In this document: piece by piece, positions 35,101 to 47,258 of the stretch
Layout: every line of letters begins with the position of its first letter
How positions within the stretch are numbered: position 1 is the stretch's first letter
Origin: Membranipora membranacea
Lineage: Eukaryota; Bryozoa; Gymnolaemata; Cheilostomatida; Membraniporidae
DNA: 64,000 nt
Direction of reading: 5' to 3'
Assembly: GCA_914767715.1 (NCBI GenBank)
Contig: OU612070.1
Span: 17,317,501-17,381,500 of the forward strand
Position numbers and translations under genes: made by a program
The notes under the pieces: generated by a model
What the model was told of the DNA's origin: nothing
Databases searched by the model: none
Seen by the model: the letters and a program-made list of their open reading frames with translations, nothing else

Positions 35101-38100
35101 CAATGCATAACGTAAAGCTGCCTGATTTTTAGCACTATTTAGATCCTGACACAAAGGCTCATACTGATGAAATATCTCCACAAATAGCCATGCTATGTAT
35201 TTTACCACTGAACCATACATAAATTCATATCGATGAAAGTATGTCCAGTTTCAAGTCTTTTCACAACCTTATGAGCAAAATTATTTTCTCAGCATCACAC
35301 TTGAAGTTGAAGCAAAAAATGAGTAATTTATGGATCGAAACATCAAGCAATAACAAATTTTAGTTATCTATTTCCAGTCATTTCTGCTCCAAAAGGATTC
35401 TGGCAGATATTACCAACAAGTCAAATCATTGCAATACACAAAATTTAGTCATGCATGCAATAAATAGTCATTGTTGATGATTTGCGGTATTACATAATGA
35501 GGCTTGCGTTCTGTCACCTTAGGTCAGTGGCATAGATTTAAAAACTGTTTTTAAATCTATGGTCAGTGGTCTGGCCTGGAGTTATCTAATAAACAACGTT
35601 TGGTGCCTGTAACCAGATTTAACAAGTTGGGTCAGCGACCACTATGTGTATGGCTTCATCACCTCAGTAATATAGGCATGAGTAATATTTTGACTTCAGG
35701 TGGGGCATTTAATAAAACTGAATTAAAATATTTATGTTAGTCAAGTTTACGGGATGTTGCACATTGGAGTTCATGAAGTTGTGGAGTGGCTCAAGATTGA
35801 ATTCTCAGGCTTATCATCTGTTTGATAAAAAATTTGATCACTACTGCCATACTTTCATAGGATTAAAATAACACAAAATGAAATTACACTAAGTATTTGT
35901 AACCTGCAGGGAGCCGACAAAAAGAAAGTAAACAAAATCTTGAGGAGCATATTTTTTCATGGAATTTGATCTCAGGAAGTCCTGCTCATTCATCTTTGAA
36001 AATTTACTGTGTGTGGTAGAAGACATTTATGAGTGAAATGAAAATGTTGCCAAATTTACAGCCAGGTTGAATGGTATGGTTTTTCTATGCTGTTTACTTC
36101 CCATTGATAATCGTAGTGCTGTTTGAATATGCAACGCCACAAAAGTCAATCTGCACCAAACCTTATGCCACTGATCCAACTTGCGAGTGGGTTCATTCGT
36201 GGTCATTGATATTAACCTGGATTTAAATCTCAGTATTGTCACCTAAAACGAATGATCATCGGGTGAAATAAGTCATGAAGTTCATTGGTGAGGTTTAATC
36301 ATGTAATAATAATATGAATAATAATATGAATAATATGAACTTTATTTCCTATTCAGTGCCCCTTTTGAGAATATGGTTACATAAGATTGATGATACATGA
36401 TACATGATACATGATACATGATACATGATACATGATACATGATACATGATACATGATACATGATACATGATACATGATACATGATACATGATACATGATA
36501 CATGATACATGATACATGATACATGATACATGATACATGATACATGATACATGATACATGATACATGATACATGATACATGATACATGATACATGATACA
36601 TGATACATGATACATGATACATGATACATGATACATGATACATGATACATGATACATGATGCGACTCATCTAATTAGCGCACCCTTGTACAATGTAAGGG
36701 TGGGCAAGCTAGGCCATTGATCAGAGAGCTCACCTCCTTCAGCAGAATGGGTAGCGACCAGGATTCGAACCTGCAACTCTCAGATTGAGAAGCTCGAATC
36801 CTAACCACTATGCCACCCTGCCTGCCTACACATAAACACCAATATCACAACCCTTGCAACTGCAGTTTTAGCACTTGAACATGGTACATTGAACTTCCTT
36901 TTTCCAAGTGACAACCATTCACACATTTCATTTGGAACGCAGTTGGAATATTTCTCTGGTCGCACCATTTTCTCAGAGGAGGCCATGTTTTGTAAGAAAT
37001 CTTACAGTGGGGTGCCAAGCTGCTCAGGGTATTGAGAAGGAGATAGCGTTACATTTAAAAATAAATTAGTTTTATCAAAATGTACTGCTCATGCACATTC
37101 AGCTGCATTTTCAATTCACTCTCGTATGAAGGGGAGATGCCCAAAGCAAAGTTGTAAGATCTTTGCAGCCTGAAAGTTTTTTTTCCTTTTACATTTATTG
37201 ACAGCAATTTTGTCAATAATTTATTGACAACAATTAAGTTACATAATTATTTTTTTTATTTTTAGCCGTTTGATAGACTATCGGCGATCTCATCACCTGG
37301 CCGTTGTTTCTGTGTGGATACAGAGTTGTCTGCACGACATCAAGCCTTAGCCATTCTCAAACACTTCAACATCACTATCACTAAAGAGAACATCTTCAGC
37401 AGATGTCAGGTAGAGTTGTGTCTTTACTACACATTTATGTATAAAAAAATGAATCTGAACTTGACCGAAATGTTTTATGATTATTTAGCACATTAGGCAA
37501 AAGTGGTGACTTGTTCCGTGGGAAGAAAATTGACTATAATTAATCAACGTAAAATCCCATTAAACAGTTGTGAGCTACTGTGAATACGATTGTACATTGA
37601 TTATGAATTTTCTTTTCCCCGGAACATGTTGCCGCTTTCACCTATTGAATTCCTCTTTTTTTATCTAAGTCACCGGTCAATTGGTTCAGTTCCCTGCTCT
37701 GGGAGCTAATGCTATTGCTAACATCAAAACTATCACAAGGAGCAATTGAAAATACAAGCATCAGTTTGCTTGTCAATGATGCTTATTATTGTAAAGTGAG
37801 CTGAGTTATTAAAAAATCAAGTTCTGTAATGTCTCAGAGATGCTGGAACTTACTGGAATCAAATATGTTGATAGAATATCTCCTCTCAGAGTGTTGATTT
37901 GTTGAGTTGAGTTTATTTTACATTCTTTATTATCCTTTGAAGTCGGAAGCATCAATGATAGTACTTGAATGTTTACAGCATTTAAAAAACTAAAATTTGT
38001 GTCCAGAGTTATAATAATTCATATAAAATGTAAAAAAATTGCTATTTCTCTTCTCTGTCCTTGCTTTCTTAGGCCTAAAAACATTATGGCATCGAGAGGA

Positions 38101-41100
38101 TCTCCTGGAGTTATTAAAAAAATCATTCTATCATGTAGCGGATGTGCACAGTTGTTGGCCACCTTACTAAAATGCGTGGTAGACGTATAATAAAATCATC
38201 AAGTGGAATCAAATCCAGCATATCCAGCCTACCGCCATATGGCGCATAAGGGAAAATAATTCTGGTGGCAGTGTCTTGAACATGCTCAAGCTTTGATTTG
38301 GTAGTGTCTGATAAAAATTGATAAAAAAACTGGTGCACCATAGCTGAGAACTGATCTAATGTGAGCACAGTAAAAATTACATAAGCCAGTCGAGGACATT
38401 CCCAATTTTTTGAGTTGTTTCATAAAAATAACTTAGAGTTGCAGCTTTTGATTATAGTATTAACATGTGGAATAAAAGTCAGGTGGTCATCAATGTTGAT
38501 GCCTAAAAACTTCATCACTTGGGAGGGATTGACGCTGCTATTCTCAAATAATACTGGATTTCGATGTTCTTGTAAATAGTTCAAAGAAAAATTCATAATA
38601 ACAGTCTTTTCAGCATTCAAGAGCATATGATTGTTTGCTGACCATAGAGCTGTCTGTTCAATGGCTGGTACAATTGATTGGCTATCAGGGCCCCTAACTC
38701 TTAAATAGAAAGTACTATCATCTGCATACAGTTTTGAACTCAGGAACCAGGAGATCGTTAATGTATATGAGCTATAATATTGGCCCGAGTTTTGTGCCCT
38801 GTGGAGCTCCAACATTTATGTCAATGTATTCTGAAGTGGAGCTGTTGAATTGCACACACTGCTTACGTCTTTTCAGGAAGTCTGATATGAGTCTGATAAC
38901 CTGAGATTGGAATTCTTGGTCGTTCATTTTCTGCAGTACTATGGGAGGTTGCAGCCGATCAAAGGCTTTGGAAAAGTCCAATGATGCTAACTGGATATAT
39001 TTGGTTTGAAGTTTGTCGAGATCTGCTGTTATGTCATCGACAAGCTGGAGTATCGCGTCAATGGTGCCTACTTTCTCCTGATATGCATACTGCGTTGGCT
39101 CAATTATTTGCTGCAATTTAGCTCGCATTTTGTTGATCATGATCTGTTTGGCCAGTTTTCCGAGATGGAATAACAAGGATATAGGCCGATAATCTTTGTA
39201 TTGGCTAGGCTGTTTGGTTTTAGGCGGTGGTTTTACTTCCACTCTCTTTCAGATATCCGGATACTCTCCACAGTCTAGCATTGTATTGATTATATGTTGT
39301 ACCGGTATACACATGTCTTCACATCCGCCTATTGACACCCAGGATGGAAAATCTAGAGTGTTACATGTCTTGGTACGGTCGATTTTACTGAGCAGCATTT
39401 TTATCTCACCAAGACTGATGTGCTGTAGAGGAGTATATGACGAGGGTGTGTCAGGTGGGGATTCTTTTCTTGCTTCTCCCCCAACGCTCTTGAAATATGA
39501 TTTGAGATTTTTGGCTACATCACAGTCGGATAGGCATTTGTCTTCTATTACCGTTGTTGTATTGGTTGTATGGCTGCTTTCGTTGTTGGTTGTGAGTTTT
39601 TTTTACAGTTGCCCACCACTTTTTAGCATTTTTGTTGTCATTCAGCTGTTTGCTCACAAACTTCCTCTTGCTAGTTCGAACCATTTGCTGAACCGTTGCC
39701 TTGAGCTGCTTGTAACCGGATCTGTCTTTGTGGTATGCTTTATCCCTGGCTGTGATGTTTTTCTCAACGTCTGCTGTTATCCAGGGCGGCTTGTCCTGTC
39801 GCTGTTTTTTAGTCTGGTATGGACAATGTTTATTGAGGAGCTGATCGATAGATTTGTGTAGATTAACAACCTGTTGGTGAACATTTTGCTCGTTGAGAAC
39901 ATTACTCCAATCATGTTGATAATGAAACCAGGAACTCATTCTTGTGACCTGGAGTGATGAGGCGCTGATTTACTGGGATGTAACGTTTGCGTTTTGCTGG
40001 CTGTCCATTCAGGAGTACACAGCAGTGATCATTGTCGCCGAGTGGAGATAATTTTTCAGCTACATTGTATTCCTCTACATCAGTTTACACAAGATCTAGT
40101 TTGTTGTTTCCTCTAGTAGGGAAATTAACCAGGTCATGCAGGTTGAATTGCTCCAATAGATCTTCTACAGGTAATTTATTAAAATCACCAGTTATGAGGA
40201 ACTTTGACGCTGGGTGCTTCTTATGCAACTTCAATAGTGTAGTCGACAAATAGTGTTGTGTTTTTGACTGCTCAGCATCAGGTGGATGGTACAAACAGCC
40301 AACTATAATAGGGGAGTAGGATTTGATGTTTATTTTTACCCAGATTGCAGAGAAAGTGCTGGATGTTTCTGAGGATATAGTTGTTGTATTGAGATGGTCA
40401 TGCAAGAAAATCCCTACAACTCCTCCTATTCTATTTATCCTGTGGCAAAAGTGGGTGTTATATCCATCGATGTTAACAGTTTGCTGTTTGTCATTGTTGA
40501 GCCATGTCTCTGTTAGACAAATAATGCTTGGTTTTTGTATTTCAGCGTAAACCTGCAATTCTGCAAGTTTCCAAGTATTTAAAGACCTGCAATTAGTATA
40601 GAGCAGGCTGGGTGTGTGGGTGAAATTTCTTTTCTTTGTTAGCGATACTGGAATGTTGTTGTTATTAAGTGACCCGCAGTTTGTGTATTGAAAGACAGGG
40701 TGGCTCTGTGAAGTTTTCTTAGCTATCGGTGCAGGTATTGGATCTGGTGTCGATTGTTGAGTGGTTTGTCTAGTTTTATGATTGCCAGCTCTGCAGCCTC
40801 GTTTAGTTTTCTTTGAGTGTAATCCATTCTTATTTGTTGAGTATTGTCTGCTGTTAGTGTCTAATCCTTTAATTGCACCAGTTTGAGATATAGTGTCTAA
40901 GATCTGTTTGTTGATAATTTGAAATCCATTGCTGTTGCAGTTTTTTAAGTTGAGTATATCTGCTCTGCTGTAGATAGTATGTCTATCAGACATATATGAG
41001 TGGATCGGCAGCGTCAATATCTATCTGCCAGTATGTTTTAAGAGTTGTAGTCCAAGATTTGAGCAGCGTAATCAACTAAAAGCACAGAGCACGGTTAGGC

Positions 41101-42405
41101 GCAGCCTACCCCTGGCGCAACCTAGCTCTCTGCACTTAGGTTAGCAGGTAGCTCTGTCCAAACTGCAATATAACAATGCCCTGCTGGAAAGATGAAATGT
41201 TACAGGCTTTGAAAATATTCAAAGTATTCTTGTATGTCTCCATAGATGTGCAATATCCCTGTATGTGAACAATCTTCCCCTCATTATTCATTGCTCTTCC
41301 AATTTACGAATTATCACAATTTTACATACTTCAGCGCAAATGAAATTCAATTTAAATGCTTCATATTCTAGATTTATGTTTATCCCCTGATCATACATTC
41401 TTGTGTTTACTTTTACAGACATGTAACAATGATATCTACATTATCATTGATCGTTTCGCTATGAGATCAATGTACGATAGATATGAGACCCGCCCCATTC
41501 CAGATGAAGATTCTTGGGCTTCATTGAAGCCGTCCACAGACTATGATAAGGAGACAATAACCCTGAGTAATGGCATTCACCTACAGGTGTGTGACAATAT
41601 ATGTTGACAGCCCTGTCAATCGTAAGATTCTAATAACATTTCATGACTGAGTTAGGATGACAGGTGTGACTTGAATTTCCATAACATCCAGGAGAATTTC
41701 CCAAACAAACACTCAGAGTTTCTGATCTAGTGGAGGCTAGGAGACTGGTTGGTGGTAGATTGGATTCAAAGTGATTGGGAACATAAGATTGCACTAAATT
41801 GAAGGGAGGCGTGGCCAAATATTTTCTGCTCAATCACAGTCATGCCTGGTTTAAATGTGTGCATGGTGATGAGGTTTATTGTTGACCTCTACCTTTGCCT
41901 TGAGGTAAACTCTGTCTTCATCTATAAGGTTTAAGTGACCTGCTGATTACAACTTGTCCATTGTGCAGGATGTGACTTAACTCACTGATCATTACACAGT
42001 TGGTGTTGTGATCTGTTATGAACCAAGGAGACATGTCACTCCTTGGTCGTACAGTATGTTTGATGGTTCCCACTAACCTTCCATGAGGCTCATAGACATT
42101 TTAAACCTGTTTCCTCTGATCAAATCAAACTAGGAATGTGTGAGGACAGAATATGACAACTCAAAGTCTGAGCCATCAGTTTCTCATTGTGTTAACGTTG
42201 TTAACCCAAAACACTCGTTTTAAAAGTTTGATTTGTATATTTTTTTCAGTTGGAGCCAGTTTCTGACAAGGTACTAAGCAACGTTGATGCATTCTTCTGC
42301 TGTGCTCTATGTGGCAAGGTATTCTGGGAAGGCTCTCACTACGATCGTGTACATAAAAGCTACGAGAATATACTAACAAGGAAAAGTGATACCACCTCAG
42401 CATGA
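28003..42405 (+). CDS. EXD3: EXD3 / Mut-7-like 3'-5' exonuclease
   Basis: This is a homologue of human EXD3, worm MUT-7 and fly Nibbler, which trim the 3' ends of small RNAs. Fourteen exons join in phase: 28003-29052, 29430-29642, 30092-30216, 30895-31030, 31387-31614, 31920-32121, 32617-32766, 33154-33379, 33420-33575, 34185-34318, 34777-34904, 37266-37409, 41419-41586 and 42250-42405. They give 1071 residues, about 200 more than human EXD3. The extra length is an N-terminal disordered region with FRGRGRGRG and Y/Q/N-rich sequence. A helical region follows. The DEDDy exonuclease has D593/E595 (GVDAEW), D658 (GFSGDL) and Y737/D741 (YAALD), all intact. A Mut7-C domain starts near 862 ([17 protein letters not shown]), with CxxC pairs at 963/966 and 1038/1041 forming a likely zinc ribbon. 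The start is uncertain: ATG 28003 gives a hydrophobic leader, and M80 (28240) is an alternative. Confidence 0.92.
29651..29882 (-). mobile_element. tRNA-headed SINE, family 2, copy A
   Basis: The minus strand has GGTGGTGTAGTGGTTAGGAT (A box, rc near 29865-29875) and GTTCGAATCC (B box, rc 29821-29830). A body with AAGGGGCACTGAATAG and an ATT-rich tail follow. It sits in EXD3 intron 2, starting a few bases after the donor. A relative occupies 36338-36824. Confidence 0.85.
32152..32200. repeat. (TA)n microsatellite
   Basis: An uninterrupted TA run of about 30 bases continues into imperfect TATGATA units. It lies in an EXD3 intron. Confidence 0.9.
32924..33050 (+). repeat. Dispersed repeat R2, copy A
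   Basis: The segment matches 46665-46800 by eye, with shared CATTTTTATTT, CACCATCATCC.AAGATGTTCTC, AAATGG.[TA]TGACAAT.CCAATT and similar spacing. It is non-coding and probably a SINE or LINE tail. A short fragment of the same kind lies near 34348-34375. Confidence 0.7.
33664..33722. repeat. 11-base tandem repeat (TTGTATCTATG)n
   Basis: About five copies of TTGTATCTATG occur, one with a C, in the intron just after exon 9 of the EXD3-like gene. Confidence 0.85.
35522..35569. repeat. Perfect palindrome flanked by 9-base direct repeats
   Basis: CATAGATTTAAAAAC and its exact inverse flank a single T at 35531-35561. GGTCAGTGG lies directly on both sides (35522-35530 and 35561-35569), like a target-site duplication around a 30-base insert. 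It is in an EXD3 intron. Confidence 0.7.
36338..36824 (-). mobile_element. tRNA-headed SINE, family 2, copy B, split by a satellite
   Basis: The tRNA head on the minus strand has GGTGGCATAGTGGTTAGGAT and the B box GTTCGAATCC (rc 36761-36770). The tail side has AAAGGGGCACTGAATAGG and ATT-rich sequence to about 36300. The middle, where copy A has a single CATGATACA, is expanded into the 7-base array at 36389-36660. Confidence 0.85.
36389..36660. repeat. Perfect 7-base satellite (TGATACA)n
   Basis: About 38 uninterrupted identical copies of TGATACA/CATGATA occupy 270 bases inside a family 2 SINE in an EXD3 intron. Because 7 is not a multiple of 3 and the unit makes no stop on the minus strand, all three minus frames are open and read MYHVSCI repeats. 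These are not genes. Confidence 0.97.
38095..41110 (-). mobile_element. Non-LTR retrotransposon (endonuclease + reverse transcriptase), inactivated
   Basis: On the minus strand, in order: an AP-endonuclease domain within 41017-40085 ([30 protein letters not shown]), then a linker at 39939-39520 with [12 protein letters not shown]. Reverse transcriptase follows at 39242-38772 ([39 protein letters not shown]). It continues at 38815-38420 with the catalytic [10 protein letters not shown] and a C-terminal part to about 38123. [10 protein letters not shown] is typical of CR1/L2-type LINEs, though the clade is not certain. At least three frameshifts separate the pieces, so it is dead but nearly full length. 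It sits antisense in the 4-kb intron between EXD3 exons 12 and 13. Ends are approximate. Confidence 0.9.
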
Positions 42406-43360
42406 TGATGAATCCTTAGGAGTTCATTGCTCTGCATGTGTCTAAATATAAATTGTATTTGGTGACACAGGTTAGCTAGCAGAATCGATGAAAATTTTGT
42501 TTTGGTCATTTGCATCACCTCAATCAAAGTCAATATTGCTGTAACTTGATACTTGTGCCTTGTGTCTTCTGATGAGTTGAGTCTATACAAAGGTGAGAGT
42601 TGAAAACCAACTCAAGGATTTTAAATTAACAGTCTTATTCAAATAATGGCAGTGTTTTAGTCCCCCTTATGCGATGTGATATGAATGAACCCAATATCAT
42701 AATAATTATTTTATATTTTTATTTGGAAACAATTCCAGAAGTATAAGAACATTAACCAAACCATAATTTGAATTGTTAAATTTGTCATTGTTCTTCAAAA
42801 TACAATAGATTTGATGTCGATATGTCAGCATGAGATTCATTGTAAACAGCATACCAATGAGGTTCACATCTCGGATAATTATTCAGAGGTGTATTATTTC
42901 ACAACTGCCATTTCACAACTCTATCGATAAAACCCAAATACCAGTATAAATTCTTTGAAACCAATAATGTGCATGTACTGTCCGTGCATCAGTTCTTGCT
43001 TTACAATAACAATTGAACTGAGCACGATGCAGACAACTAAGGTATTTGTCTGGTATTTGTCTGAGTGTCTGGAGTGTGAGTTGGATTTAAATGTGCTGTC
43101 ATCAGCTTTTGCAGGTTTTTACAAATTAAGGCAACCTACCAAGCAAAAACCATATTTTTGTGCAATTGCCAATATTGCACAAACAAGCTACCAAGATTTT
43201 TCAAAAGATTTCGAGAACCAAGCAGCATGTTATTATGAAACTCATTCAATTTAGAAGTTGTCCTCTCTTATATCTCCGGTAAATGGATGAGCAACATAGT
43301 ATGATATAATTAGCTAGTTTCTATGGCTCATAAGTTGGTCGAAATTGAAAAGTACGGTCT

Positions 43361-43520
43361 GGGGGGTCTTTCAATTAAAACAAGCAATGCTTTTCAAAAG
43401 CAAATTATCACATCGCTCAAAATTATCACTCACTTGGTATTTGAATCAGACAAAATCGTATACTCACTCACTGAGTAAGCGATCAGGTTGTGAGTTTTTG
43501 AAATTGAAAGACCCCCTCCC
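43361..43520. repeat. Foldback repeat with C-rich ends
   Basis: GGGGGGTCTTTCAATT (43361-43376) is mirrored by AATTGAAAGACCCCCTCCC (43502-43520), 15 of 16 bases pairing. The interior has CACTCACTGAGT-type self-complementarity. A small MITE-like element is likely. Confidence 0.65.
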
Positions 43521-43669
43521 CTAAATACAAAGTCTGGATTTTAAACTTTGCCCTCACTAGATGTTTGTGATCTCTGACAATCTAGGATTTTCCCCTGAAT
43601 CCAGTTCTGAGATAGAATAATTTATTGACCTGCTCACTCACAGATGGCTTGCAGTCTGCAGGTGCAGTT

Positions 43670-43671
<2 letters not shown>

Positions 43672-43709
<38 letters not shown>
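43672..43709. repeat. (ATATGT)n microsatellite
   Basis: About six tandem copies of ATATGT. Confidence 0.9.
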
Positions 43710-45036
43710 CTTCTGCATGAAATCCCCTGTTGAGGAGTACAAAACACCATAAATGATACCAGATAAGACAATCGCTAGACCATGTGATAAGAGGAAGTGA
43801 ATTTTTATATTACGTCAAAACGTGCTTGATCTTTTTAATTTGATGATCTAAAAATTTGAAGCAATGATTCAGGACGGATCAAAGATGTTGGAGCTAAAAA
43901 AATTTACTTTTAAAAATTTCCTCTGAAGTGCTCTTTGAATGACACACACACACCAACTTTCAGTAGTATAGCTAATGTATCAAGATCGCTGCAGACCATC
44001 AAAGTCATATAAGTTTTGTGTCATTTCTCCATTACCACACAACCCATTTTCAGAAATTCTCAAATGTGGTTTTGATTAAGCTTTGTCCATACAGGAAATG
44101 CCAGCAGTCTTTGGCACTGAGTGTCAGTTTTCCCTGAATTAGGCGCAATCGAACGCCCACAACAGCCAAATTTAAGGGGAATTTAAGGTGTGTTTGGTCA
44201 TTCTGTCTTGCACATTTCAGGGAGAACTGATGTGCAGGGCCTAAGTCTGTCGGGCGCAAGACTTTTAACAATTTTAAAATCTTCAAACTCAAACAACAAA
44301 TTGGGATGAGGGGTGTCTTCTGTCTTACAGCAGAATTAATCTGTTCAACAATTCCTAATGGAAGTGGAGGCAGGAGTTTGGTCCGTAGTTATGAATGCTC
44401 TAGTGGAGCTTTGTGGGCCCACGATGAGCCATGAGGGGCAGCCACATTCCTGTGCCCTGGCTCATTGATACGTCCTGGTGCCTTTAGGCAGGAAAGTTGG
44501 GACAGCTGTCAATATAGTTCACGATCGTTCTAACAGTTCTCAGATGATGCTTTCTATACTATCCATTTTCTTTCTATTTTCAAAAGCTTTTATTCTCCAT
44601 TATTTAACAAGATAATAATATTCATAATAATAAAATTGATATTTCGATATAGAAATACAATATTTAATGCAAAAATATATATCAGTGTAAAACCCTGAAT
44701 AAACTCTGAAAGAGTGAGCAGATCTTTGTTTTATTCTGAGGCCAAACTTCTTGCATGGCTGTCACGGGTCTGCATTGGCCTGCAGTTAGCCCTTATGGTT
44801 CACCTGTGGGATAAAAAGAAGCGGAACAGCTCTGGACCACTGACAACTTCCTGCAGAGAAGTCACCACTTGATACGGGCTGAGACAAGTCCAGAACTATT
44901 TGGTAGTGGTACACCCGATTTGCTAGATTTGTAATCCATATATACAGTGTTATAAAAAAATTCAAATCACAGTTTCACATGTGCTATGAATGCTATAATG
45001 AAAAAGGACACCAATTTTGGAACTGAGTAGATAAGG

Positions 45037-47258
45037 TCAGTACTGAAAAGATGCACTGCGATTCAGTCTGCAGTTCTTATTAGTCTGGACTCTGAGATTG
45101 TCACTATGAGGGACTAAGCTGTGTCTGGCCATCGCTGACCCAAGACATTCTCTCATGTAACGCTGATGTCCACCGGCAGCAGCTACGGACAACAGGCCGC
45201 TGTCAAAAGAATGTGAAGTATATCGGGTTTTCCCTTTATCCTCTAAGTTACAACCAGTCACCTGAAAGAACAATTCACACCATGTACGCAATCCTAGATA
45301 ATTAGTAGAAAATTCCGTTGACAGCTGTCTGCTTGTTTGGCTGTCTGTCTTGTCTGTTATATGAGTTCAATGTTGCGCCATGACTTTCAATATTTAATGC
45401 AGATTTCTTCATCTAGAATCTAGATTAAGTATGGCCCATTTTTCTGCCAAGGCATGATTTTATATAGCTAAGGTATGGTGCTAATTTTTCTTTGACGACA
45501 GACATACATGTGATAATAAGGGGCTACAGTAGTTATCACCGTTATTCACACCCTGCTACTCATTGCTTTGACTCACTGGACCTCTTTAAGCCTCTTATGA
45601 AAGGAGATGAGAAACTTCTATCAAACTGACCTTTAAATTTCCCAAGCAGTTTTCTGCTATTATGTGCTTGGCGAATTCTCCGACATCGAAGTCAGCATTT
45701 TCTGGGCTGTCTGAAGCTACGCCATTTTTTCTTGCTCGCCTTCTGCTGAAGCTAATCTTTTTCAGAGGGCTGAGTCGGAAGAATGCCTTAGACGTCGATG
45801 TACAGGGCTCCTCAATGCAAGGTGTGGATGTTGGATTTTGTATTGTTTGGAGTAACCTCATACGATTACCGTACATCTGATCACCAAGCTGCCTGAGGTG
45901 AACCTCTGAAGTAGGCACCCTGTGTAAAATATTGTAAAAGTAATTAAACATGCTGCGATATGTTTTATATTTCTTTATCATAGAACAATCCGTACCTGAT
46001 CCTAGGAAACCTTCAGTTGTGCTAATTAGTCATATGCGGATGGTATGAATTGTCATGAAAAACTATTTAAAAAAATCACCTGTGAACCTATCATTATATT
46101 ATTATTACGAGCGCATAGAATTAAGATAAGATAAGGATTTACAGCCAATCTCACAGTATCCATTGGGGTTATAACAAAGAAGTTTTATATGAATAAAAGG
46201 AAAAATTTCAAAAACGTAGTGTGACACAAAAACTAGATAGCGTATTTAACATAAAGCTATTGGGGCACTTTCGGAAAAAATTTATTTTTGAATTAATTTG
46301 TAGGAGCCAACTGACTGCTAGTTGCTATGAATGGAGACAATAGTGTAATTTGTTCGCTTTTACCTGAGTGGACCAGGGTGATTAGGTGTAACCTCCCCAG
46401 TGCTGTCGGTCGGGTTACAGTCCGCTGAGTTACTCTCTTGTGATAATGATGACGATGAACTGTCTTCCATCGAGTTCTCATTTGAGAAGATCTTGAGTTT
46501 TATACCAGAAGCGATTGTTGAGAAGAGAGATACAGCGTGATCTGAGCACAGCTCTGAGCTATTCTCCAAAACTCCCATCACTACAACATCCACAGAACCA
46601 AAGAGTTAGAACTAAGTAATTTGGTTGATTGTAATTGTTCGAAGTTAGATTTCATAGATATATACATTTTTATTTCATTCACCATCATCCGAAGATGTTC
46701 TCTTTCGCCAAAGAACCAATAAACAACCCAAAATAAAATCGAGGGAAAATTCTAACTCAATCCAATGAAAACAAATGGTATGACAATACCAATTTAAATG
46801 TAATGTTTTTAAATTTAAGGTCAACCGATACAGTTGACCTTTGTGTACTTTTAATTCGCCAAGGATCCAACGAAATATGAATGCAATGGGATTGCTAAGC
46901 CATGATGGAGGCAAACACAGCTCTTTTATTGCCAGTTAAACTGTTTGAAAGACGGGAATTATTTTAACCAACTAAATACTCAAACATAGCCCAATATTAA
47001 TTTTTCATACTCAACATATATATCTATATATATATATATATATATAAATTTATTCACCATCAAGTCATTTGGATATATATGCCAATGTACAACAAAAATA
47101 AATAATAAAACAATCAAGTGAATATCAGTATAATAACATGAATGACAGAGGCAGTGTTGAAGCCTTTTTTATATTGCTTCTGTCCTACCTTTATCTACGT
47201 GTTTGTTGATGACGAGCGGTAAGCCTTGAATTGTTATCTGTCTTCGTCTGTCAGTCAT
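45037..47258 (-). CDS. Unrecognised 266-residue protein with a BH3-like motif
   Basis: Four exons join in phase on the minus strand: 47189-47258, 46364-46580, 45631-45919 and 45037-45261. The start is MTDRRRQITIQGLPLVINKH. Residues 60-95 are Ser/Asp/Glu-rich and look disordered. Residues 104-112 read LRQLGDQMY within SEVHLRQLGDQMYGNRMRLL. This resembles a BH3 core (L-R-x-L-G-D-x-M) and most recalls Noxa-type BH3 segments. The first hydrophobic position of the BH3 pattern is Ser100, which weakens the match. A basic cluster SFSRRRARK follows. The last exon carries a Gly/Ala segment, AVAAAGG-like, and ends RSASFQY. There is no transmembrane tail. Splice sites are canonical (GTAGGA, GTAAAA, GTCAGT). 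I cannot name the family; a BH3-only apoptosis regulator is a hypothesis. Confidence 0.65.
46665..46800 (+). repeat. Dispersed repeat R2, copy B
   Basis: This is a relative of 32924-33050 in the same orientation, lying in the first intron of the BH3-motif gene. Confidence 0.7.
47018..47046. repeat. (TA)n microsatellite
   Basis: TATATATCTATATATATATA and flanks, followed by sequence loosely like repeat R2 (TTTATTCACCATCA). Confidence 0.85.

Larger units (their letters stand above)
42406..45036. other. Intergenic between EXD3 and the BH3-motif gene (convergent)
   Basis: This should hold both 3' UTRs. It includes a foldback repeat at 43361-43520 and an ATATGT microsatellite at 43672-43709. No further gene was recognised; the frame at 42955-43254 has no family features. 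Confidence 0.5.

Noticed and set aside
36389-36660. Regular array as a CRISPR
   Set aside because: The unit is 7 bases with no spacers, in an animal genome. It is a satellite.
36342-36669. Three overlapping minus-strand open frames with MYHVSCI repeats
   Set aside because: They are produced by the perfect 7-base satellite, which lacks stops in every minus frame. There is no codon bias or splice context.
36756-36822. Functional tRNA gene
   Set aside because: It is the head of a family 2 SINE with a relative at 29651-29882 that shares the non-tRNA body.
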